Below are positions 58,850 through 64,000 of a stretch of DNA of 64,000 nucleotides, piece after piece (within the stretch, counting starts at the first letter, position 1; the number at the start of each line of letters is the position of its first letter). The position numbers and the translations under genes are program-made. The stretch spans positions 434,001 through 498,000 of the forward strand of contig NZ_WOCD01000003.1 of NCBI RefSeq assembly GCF_009728465.1, given 5' to 3'. Under the pieces are notes generated by a model. It did no database searches and was not told the origin of the DNA. It saw nothing but the letters and a program-made list of their open reading frames with translations. The DNA is from Psychrosphaera haliotis. Its GTDB lineage: Bacteria; Pseudomonadota; Gammaproteobacteria; Enterobacterales; Alteromonadaceae.

Positions 58850-59707
58850 CTACATGAAGCCAAATTTACCATTCTCGTTTTTCCACTCTGATCTAGAGGG
58901 TATGGATTCAATTGTATCCCAGTGCTCAACAATCTTGTTATTTTCGATACGGAAAAGATCATAAAAAGAAACTTTCTGATTCATAAACAACCCTTCACTG
59001 ACGGACAGAACAAAGTTACCTTCCCCTATAATCAAATGGTTTTTCTCAAATACCATAGGTTTACCCGCTTTTGCCAATGCAACAAGGGCGCTACTAAGTC
59101 CTTCTAAACCATCAGCAACTGCAACATTGTGCTGAAGGTAATCTGACTCTTTTGCTCCAATGAAGTTACTGATCGTAGCCATATTACCTCCAATAAGGAT
59201 TTCTTGAACAAAATCTCTGACTAATGCTTTGTTTGCGTTAGTTTTGTCAAGGTCGACTATGTTAGTAATACCATCAAACTGTGTTCGACCACTTGGATTA
59301 GGTTTAGATATCTCTTGCAAATTGTCCCAATGCTCAACTATTAGTCCGTTATCAAATCGGAAAATATCAAAGCCAGATTTCGGGCCAAAGAAGTTGTATT
59401 TTGTATGTAGCGCAACATAATCACCATCTTGAATAGCACGAATAACCTTAGCTTTCGCCTCTCCCTTAGGTATCTGCTGTAATACGGCACCAAAGCCAGA
59501 GATCCCATCACCTACAGATAGGTTATGTTGGGTATATTGTTTTGAGTTAATGAAAGCTAATGCTTTTTTATCGCCAGTCTCAATACTTGAGATTACTGCA
59601 ATCGCTTTATCACGGTTAGTTATATCTTCTGCATTGGCCATTGTTACAGAGCCTAAAACTGAAGTAGCAAGAAGAGTTGTTGTGAGTAAATGATTTAGTT
59701 TATTCAT
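58850..59707 (-). CDS. Exported protein with two NTF2/SnoaL-like domains
   Basis: A 285-residue exported protein. The open frame begins at 59746, but the ATG at 59707 follows AAGGACA and starts a clean signal peptide ending near TMANAED. The mature part is an internal duplication: one copy has YTQHNLSVGDGISG ... FDIFRFDNGLIVEHWDNLQ and the second has YLQHNVAVADGLEG ... YDLFRIENNKIVEHWDTIE. Both match SnoaL-like polyketide-cyclase/NTF2 folds as found in predicted secreted enzymes. Catalysis is not shown. It is followed upstream by an AraC regulator on the same strand. Confidence 0.82.
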   Translation of the reverse strand: MNKLNHLLTTTLLATSVLGSVTMANAEDITNRDKAIAVISSIETGDKKALAFINSKQYTQHNLSVGDGISGFGAVLQQIPKGEAKAKVIRAIQDGDYVALHTKYNFFGPKSGFDIFRFDNGLIVEHWDNLQEISKPNPSGRTQFDGITNIVDLDKTNANKALVRDFVQEILIGGNMATISNFIGAKESDYLQHNVAVADGLEGLSSALVALAKAGKPMVFEKNHLIIGEGNFVLSVSEGLFMNQKVSFYDLFRIENNKIVEHWDTIESIPSRSEWKNENGKFGFM

Positions 59708-59829
59708 AATTTTGTCCTTTTGTGGAGTCGAGGACATATTAAACATGGAAAGGTTTAATAACTATGTGGAAATGAGCCGAAAAATGGTCAATATCAAACC
59801 TAAACAATTTTATTTTACTTTTTTCAGCA

Positions 59830-60708
59830 TTATAATTCTAGTTTGATAAATTGCTTTTGAAACTGTGTAGGTGTCATTTTTGTTTGATTCTTAAAATATT
59901 TAACGAAATTACTTGCATCTTCGAAACTAAAATCATAGGCGAGTTGCTGAGTAGTAACATTGCTTATAACCAGTCTACGTTTCATTTCGATAATAACAAA
60001 GGCGTCTATCATTTGTTTGATAGTGATATCAGTAGCAAGCTTGCAAACTTGATTAAGTGTTTTGTAGGTCGTGCCAATTTTTGAGGCGTAAGAATTGGCA
60101 TCTCGATCATGTTCATAGTGGGATTGAAGAAGATCAAAAAAACGTGCCAGCATAACGCTTTGTTTTTGAGATAGTTTATCATGACGTTCTTCAGGCCTTA
60201 ACCTGTGCAACATGAGAGAAAATGAAGAAAAAAGATACATGACTATTAGCGGATCTGCGTTGTTATGTGAAATTTCCTTTATTGCTTCATCAATGAGTCG
60301 TTTAGCACTTATATCCGTTGCTTTATCCAGCTGAATAACTGGGGAACGAGATTGACTCAAATGCGTTGGTGTATAATTAGGTAAACGCATATTGCTATGT
60401 AATTTATCTAGAAAAGCTTGTGTAAAAACAATCACTTTTCCACCCGGCATTAATGAGAAGTCGAATGCTTGTACCTGCTCTCTCCTAACAAATATAATAC
60501 TCCCCGGATTAAAAGCGTATTCTTTGAAGTCTACAATGTGACTACCGTAACCATGCTCAATATAAACCCACATAAAAAAAGTGATACGATGGAGTTTCTG
60601 TGGTGAGTCTTCATGGTCAACTTGCTTATAAAGAGATTCTAGTTCAAATATTTCTACTTCAGCTTGATTCGATTTTTTATGGTTAAAATTTATGGTAGGT
60701 ATTTGCAT
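59830..60708 (-). CDS. AraC-family transcriptional regulator
   Basis: A 292-residue soluble regulator with an N-terminal cupin-like sensor domain (FNPGSIIFVRREQVQAFDFS) and a C-terminal AraC DNA-binding domain (ANSYASKIGTTYKTLNQVCK; QQLAYDFSFEDASNFVKYFK; TPTQFQKQF). It sits between the NTF2-like gene and a serine hydrolase gene, all on the minus strand, and may control either. Confidence 0.9.
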   Translation of the reverse strand: MQIPTINFNHKKSNQAEVEIFELESLYKQVDHEDSPQKLHRITFFMWVYIEHGYGSHIVDFKEYAFNPGSIIFVRREQVQAFDFSLMPGGKVIVFTQAFLDKLHSNMRLPNYTPTHLSQSRSPVIQLDKATDISAKRLIDEAIKEISHNNADPLIVMYLFSSFSLMLHRLRPEERHDKLSQKQSVMLARFFDLLQSHYEHDRDANSYASKIGTTYKTLNQVCKLATDITIKQMIDAFVIIEMKRRLVISNVTTQQLAYDFSFEDASNFVKYFKNQTKMTPTQFQKQFIKLEL

Positions 60709-60862
60709 TTTGTTGCCTTTTTAAAGTTTACCTATTTGATTACCTTACTTTTGACTGTAATTAATATGTCTCGTCAACTAAATATGACAAATACAAACTC
60801 ACTAAGTATGCCAGAGAGTTTAAAGTCAAAACAGACTAGGCTAAAGCCTGCTTTGAGAGAAA

Positions 60863-62311
60863 TTAGTCAATAAATTTAAGCGAATAGGATTTGTCTTTTC
60901 CTATTAATAATTTGTAGCTAGTCCCATCACTTAACAGCGTGTTTATTCCCGTTTTACTCACAAGCAATAGTCGATTACCTGTACTTGAAGTGTAAGCATA
61001 AATCGGCCAATCATTCGTGAATTCGCTAGTAGAATTAAACTTGTTTTGCCACTTTGTAAAGGCTGTATTTTCGTCTTTGATGAAACAATTTGAGCTTGTT
61101 TCATCGTCGGTGCAAAAAACTTTTCCTGCCGCTACCGTTCCTCCGAACGAAGCGTTATATTTAGTATTTGTTTGCAAGGTGATTGGTTTTGCTACATCCA
61201 AATACAAGCCTGCTATTGAATATGCCATCTTGTCGATTCCAGAAACCCAACTGGTATTAGATAGTATAGAAATACTTAGCCCATGTTCCGGGTATAGAAC
61301 AAGCACGGAGCGAGCTCCTGGAGTAGCACCAGCATGGTGATAAACTTTTCTTGCTTGCATATCGTCGCCAATTCGCCAACCAAAACCTACTTGGAACTTA
61401 GGTGTAGATACAATGTTTCCACTTGTTGTTAACGTAGGAGAAAACAGCAAACTTTGGTAAGCGGGATTTGTTTTACTTTTATTTAAAACTTGATAACCCA
61501 AATGAGCTAAATCGAGAGCTGTCGAAGATAAACCTGCGCCAAATACACTATAAGATTTCTCACCAAACTCTTCTTGTTTAATTTTTCCAAAGGAATATGA
61601 ATATAACTGTGAAGTATTAGGAGCAAGGTTTAGGATATTCTCTATGGCTGGTGTGTCTTTTCCCGTCCATCGTTTTATGAAGTTAGGTATTGTCACTGAA
61701 AGCGGTTGGTCCGTAATTTTCTCATATAAAGCGCCAGCTAATGTATAGGCATGGGTCGAATAATGATAAGCCTTGCCGGGCTCTTCCAATAAGTCTCTAC
61801 TCTTTAAGGTAGATATAGCTTCGCTAGCTGCGCTGTAGTGTTTGTTATATATGTCATAATCTTTCGCCTGATAATGCGGCATACCTGATGTGTGCGATAA
61901 AAGCTGTCTCAAAGTTATCTTGTGGTAATGCTTATCGAGTTCAGGCATATACTGCCCTATTGCAATATCTGGATTTAACTTTCCATCAACCACCAACTCA
62001 GCGAGCATTGTTGCTCCTATTACTTTTGATACACTGGCTAACCTAAAAATACTTTCTTCATTCGTTTTTAAATTTTTGTCAGTGTCAGTATATCCCGTGG
62101 CGACAGATGCAACAGTTATCCCTTGATGAACCACCGCAACAGAGTATCCCGGTACTTTTGTAATTTCACGTAAGCTGTTTAACAGCGTCTTTATTTCTTG
62201 CTCAAATTCACTTCGCTCATAGCTACTGTTTGTTTTTGAAATTAAGTTGTCAGCCAATAACTGCATCGGCCATAAACACGCTATTAATAGTATTAGTTTT
62301 TTTATTTTCAT
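60863..62311 (-). CDS. Serine hydrolase of the beta-lactamase fold, exported
   Basis: A 482-residue exported protein with a signal peptide ending near QLLADNL. S-x-x-K is in RLASVSKVIGA and Y-S-x in YHYSTHAYTLAG; HHAGATPGAR takes the place of the KTG box. About 100 extra C-terminal residues beyond the catalytic domain include two cysteines (VFCTDDETSSNCF). It is a COG1680-type esterase or peptidase; antibiotic hydrolysis is not implied. A good ribosome site (GGAG) precedes the ATG. Confidence 0.88.
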   Translation of the reverse strand: MKIKKLILLIACLWPMQLLADNLISKTNSSYERSEFEQEIKTLLNSLREITKVPGYSVAVVHQGITVASVATGYTDTDKNLKTNEESIFRLASVSKVIGATMLAELVVDGKLNPDIAIGQYMPELDKHYHKITLRQLLSHTSGMPHYQAKDYDIYNKHYSAASEAISTLKSRDLLEEPGKAYHYSTHAYTLAGALYEKITDQPLSVTIPNFIKRWTGKDTPAIENILNLAPNTSQLYSYSFGKIKQEEFGEKSYSVFGAGLSSTALDLAHLGYQVLNKSKTNPAYQSLLFSPTLTTSGNIVSTPKFQVGFGWRIGDDMQARKVYHHAGATPGARSVLVLYPEHGLSISILSNTSWVSGIDKMAYSIAGLYLDVAKPITLQTNTKYNASFGGTVAAGKVFCTDDETSSNCFIKDENTAFTKWQNKFNSTSEFTNDWPIYAYTSSTGNRLLLVSKTGINTLLSDGTSYKLLIGKDKSYSLKFID

Positions 62312-62390
62312 TTTCTGCTCCTTTTAACTGAGTGAAGCACAAATGTGTAAAAGGCCTTAGTAAATAAAGGTTAAGAACAGTTATGAAAGG

Positions 62391-63293
62391 TTATTTTTCG
62401 TTAGCTAACGCTTTTAAATAAGGCCATATACGATGTTTTGGATTTTCTTTATGTTGTTTAGTTAAGTTTAACTTTCCTGACGAAAGTAGTTTCGTAATTC
62501 CATTTATTTGCGAATTTAAAAGTGACTCTGCAATAAAATCAGGCGTTAATTCAAAGCTATCTTTTCTCAAAACTGTGGCTGTTTTGGGTTCAACTATGCT
62601 TAAGGTCACAAAGTATTTTTCATTCTTTTTTAAAACTTCAAAATAACTTATTAATGCAAGTCTGTTTCTTCTAGCTTGAACAGGAACTAAAACGTCTTGC
62701 TGCTTTTCAGAAAAAACGAGGTTAATATTGTTTTCTTTCATCTCCGTCAACAACTTGTCATTCCAATTGGAATAAACAGTTAAAGCTGGGTTTATCAATT
62801 TATGGGGTTTAATATTAGTCCAAAGGGCGATTCGATCATTAATATATAGTTCGTTAGAAGAAGGCCTAAAAATATAGATAGAAGCAATTATTGCTAACAT
62901 TAAAAGACTAATCGTTAAAGTTGTTGTTTTGTACTGTATGAGGGGAGAATAAAAAGTACGCTTTGTAGACGTAACCTCAGGTTCAGGCTTTGCACTAACA
63001 TCATCAATAATGAGTCTATAACCTTCCCCCCTTACTGATTGCACTATTATTCCTTCAATTCCAGACTCCATTATTGCCTTTCTTAATACAAACACTCGTT
63101 GTTTTATTGTTTCCGAGCTAACTGTGCTATTTCCCCAAACAGTTGAAGAGATTTGGTTAGCAGATAATATTTCTCCATTTGATTCGCCTAAAGCTCTTAG
63201 CAACTTAAAACTCAAACGGTTTAATGACATGACTCTACCTTTGAACACAATAGAGTTACTATTTTCATCAAAATTCAATAGTTCAACTTTCAT
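62391..63293 (-). CDS. Membrane-anchored winged-helix regulator (CadC/ToxR-like)
   Basis: About 300 residues. The N-terminal OmpR-type winged helix is clear (SLNRLSFKLLRALGESNGEI; SSETIKQRVFVLRKAI; SVRGEGYRLI). One membrane helix follows (TISLLMLAIIASIYIF, about residue 150) and then a periplasmic domain of no recognised family. The frame is open to 63362. The ATG at 63293 has AAAGG eleven bases upstream, whereas the one at 63302 has it only two bases away, so I prefer 63293 with some doubt. It likely senses a periplasmic signal and controls the neighbouring hydrolase. Confidence 0.82.
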   Translation of the reverse strand: MKVELLNFDENSNSIVFKGRVMSLNRLSFKLLRALGESNGEILSANQISSTVWGNSTVSSETIKQRVFVLRKAIMESGIEGIIVQSVRGEGYRLIIDDVSAKPEPEVTSTKRTFYSPLIQYKTTTLTISLLMLAIIASIYIFRPSSNELYINDRIALWTNIKPHKLINPALTVYSNWNDKLLTEMKENNINLVFSEKQQDVLVPVQARRNRLALISYFEVLKKNEKYFVTLSIVEPKTATVLRKDSFELTPDFIAESLLNSQINGITKLLSSGKLNLTKQHKENPKHRIWPYLKALANEK

Positions 63294-63411
63294 ACTTACC
63301 ATTGCCTTTCTTGTTTTTAATATGATTCTATCGTAGCAATTTTCATGTCTTTTGGGATTCAATTATTAAACTTTAAAAGTAATAGGTTCAGCATCAATAT
63401 TTTTCGAGGCT

Positions 63412-63577
63412 AACCTTTGAGCTGAGTTTGACAAAAGCTTTTTAGAACTGTGACATAAGAATTTAAAGTTGAAGTGAAGCACGGGTTAATACTTCACGAG
63501 CTTGGTGTTTGTAGGGCTCGAATACTAAAATTTGTTCGTGTTTAATTGAATACTTGTGTGAATTCAAAGATAACTAA
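63412..63577 (+). pseudogene. nth 3'-half remnant C
   Basis: Highly decayed match to nth from about codon 154 to the stop. With a few indels it reads QKL ... EFKVEVKHGLILH ... ICSCLIEYLCEFKDN and then TAA at 63575-63577. One stop codon lies inside. The left edge coincides with the right edge of remnant B, as if one nth copy had been split by the 5-kb cassette between them. Confidence 0.8.
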
Positions 63578-63593
63578 AAATTAACGTTAGTTA

Positions 63594-64000
63594 TTAATTT
63601 AGTCCCCAATTATTTAAAATCGATTGAAACTGGCCATTCTCTTTAATTACTCTAAGAGCTTGTTCTAAGGCCTTAGCTTTAGAAGCGCTAAGCGATAAGT
63701 TTCCGGCTAAGTGTAATTCATTAGGAAAGTCAGTTAACTCAATCACCCTTTCAACGTCATTCACATCAAGGTTTAGATCACTCAACTCTGTATTTAAAGA
63801 AAGGGTATTAGTTAACACAAACTCAATCCTGTTAGTAAATAACATATGCCATAAGCGCTGATAATTAACACTTAGTGACATATTACCATCTTCCTTAAAG
63901 CCTGCATTACGAAGATATGATTCACTGTAGTAACTACGAATAGTGCCAACAACATGGTTTTTAGCTTGCTCTAAGTTAGCTACGTTTTGATTACTGCCCT
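63594..64000 (-). CDS. Extracellular solute-binding protein, SBP_bac_3-like (C-terminal part)
   Basis: Minus-strand frame open to the window edge, so the gene is partial (about 135 residues seen). Segments such as NVANLEQAKNHVVGTIRSYY, YQRLWHMLFTNRIEFVLTN and the terminal ALRVIKENGQFQSILNNWG are typical of the second lobe and C-terminus of amino-acid-type periplasmic binding proteins, including the transporter-free ones common in marine Alteromonadales. The ligand is unknown. Confidence 0.75.
   Translation of the reverse strand, partial: GSNQNVANLEQAKNHVVGTIRSYYSESYLRNAGFKEDGNMSLSVNYQRLWHMLFTNRIEFVLTNTLSLNTELSDLNLDVNDVERVIELTDFPNELHLAGNLSLSASKAKALEQALRVIKENGQFQSILNNWGLN

Noticed and set aside
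53385..63577. nth remnants as recent local duplications of the resident gene
   Set aside because: Remnant A differs from nth at many third codon positions and remnants B and C have decayed indels, so they are older or foreign in origin.

Overview
The window looks like the chromosome of a marine gammaproteobacterium of the Alteromonadales (Colwellia/Thalassotalea/Pseudoalteromonas type). This rests on low-GC coding, an rnfABCDGE-nth operon, a LapD-like c-di-GMP receptor, an NAD-dependent ligA, and many signal-peptide and c-di-GMP proteins. Genus is inference only.

Layout. 1-7.3 kb: 5' part of ligA, a TPR-GGDEF sensor, a WYL regulator, an S10 carboxypeptidase-like protein and a BNR-repeat secreted protein. 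7.5-13.5 kb: an RND efflux pump with its adaptor, a lipoprotein metallo-beta-lactamase-fold hydrolase and a divergent TetR regulator. 13.6-21.4 kb: two spondin-domain exported proteins directly ahead of an OmpR-type two-component system, a TPR protein, a DUF2306 membrane protein and a NarL-type two-component system. 21.4-29.4 kb: an SRAP protein, MFS transporter, carboxymuconolactone decarboxylase-like protein, and a LysR regulator divergent from a six-gene redox cluster (SDR, AhpD-like, ChrR-like cupin, flavin amine oxidase, DUF2938, DsbB-like CxxC membrane protein), then tRNA-Pro. 29.5-41.5 kb: a GGDEF-EAL receptor, dcd, mrp, metG, an acyl-CoA synthetase, uvrB and a MATE transporter. 41.5-50.9 kb: a 600-bp non-coding stretch with paired DnaA boxes, three identical tRNA-Asn genes, a LapD-like gene and rnfABCDGE-nth. 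50.9-63.6 kb: an accessory region in three cassettes. The last gene is a partial extracellular solute-binding protein.

Two observations stand out. First, the accessory region after the intact nth gene holds three degenerate nth pieces (53.4, 58.3 and 63.4 kb). Every inner breakpoint falls at the same place in nth, about codons 151-155, so the 3' half of nth looks like a repeatedly used insertion or recombination point that built up cassettes here. Each outer cassette pairs an AraC-type regulator with a serine beta-lactamase-fold protein.

Second, at least 17 single-base indels break genes in the window. About 12 lie between 39.7 and 49 kb, in uvrB, the MATE gene, the lapD-like gene, rnfA, rnfB, rnfC and rnfG. 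Most are one missing base in a homopolymer, and reading through each restores a family-typical protein. I read these mainly as sequence or assembly errors, so gene spans below are given across the breaks. Two genes (rnfA and the 15.8-kb histidine kinase) carry compensating pairs that leave a frame open but scramble a stretch of protein.
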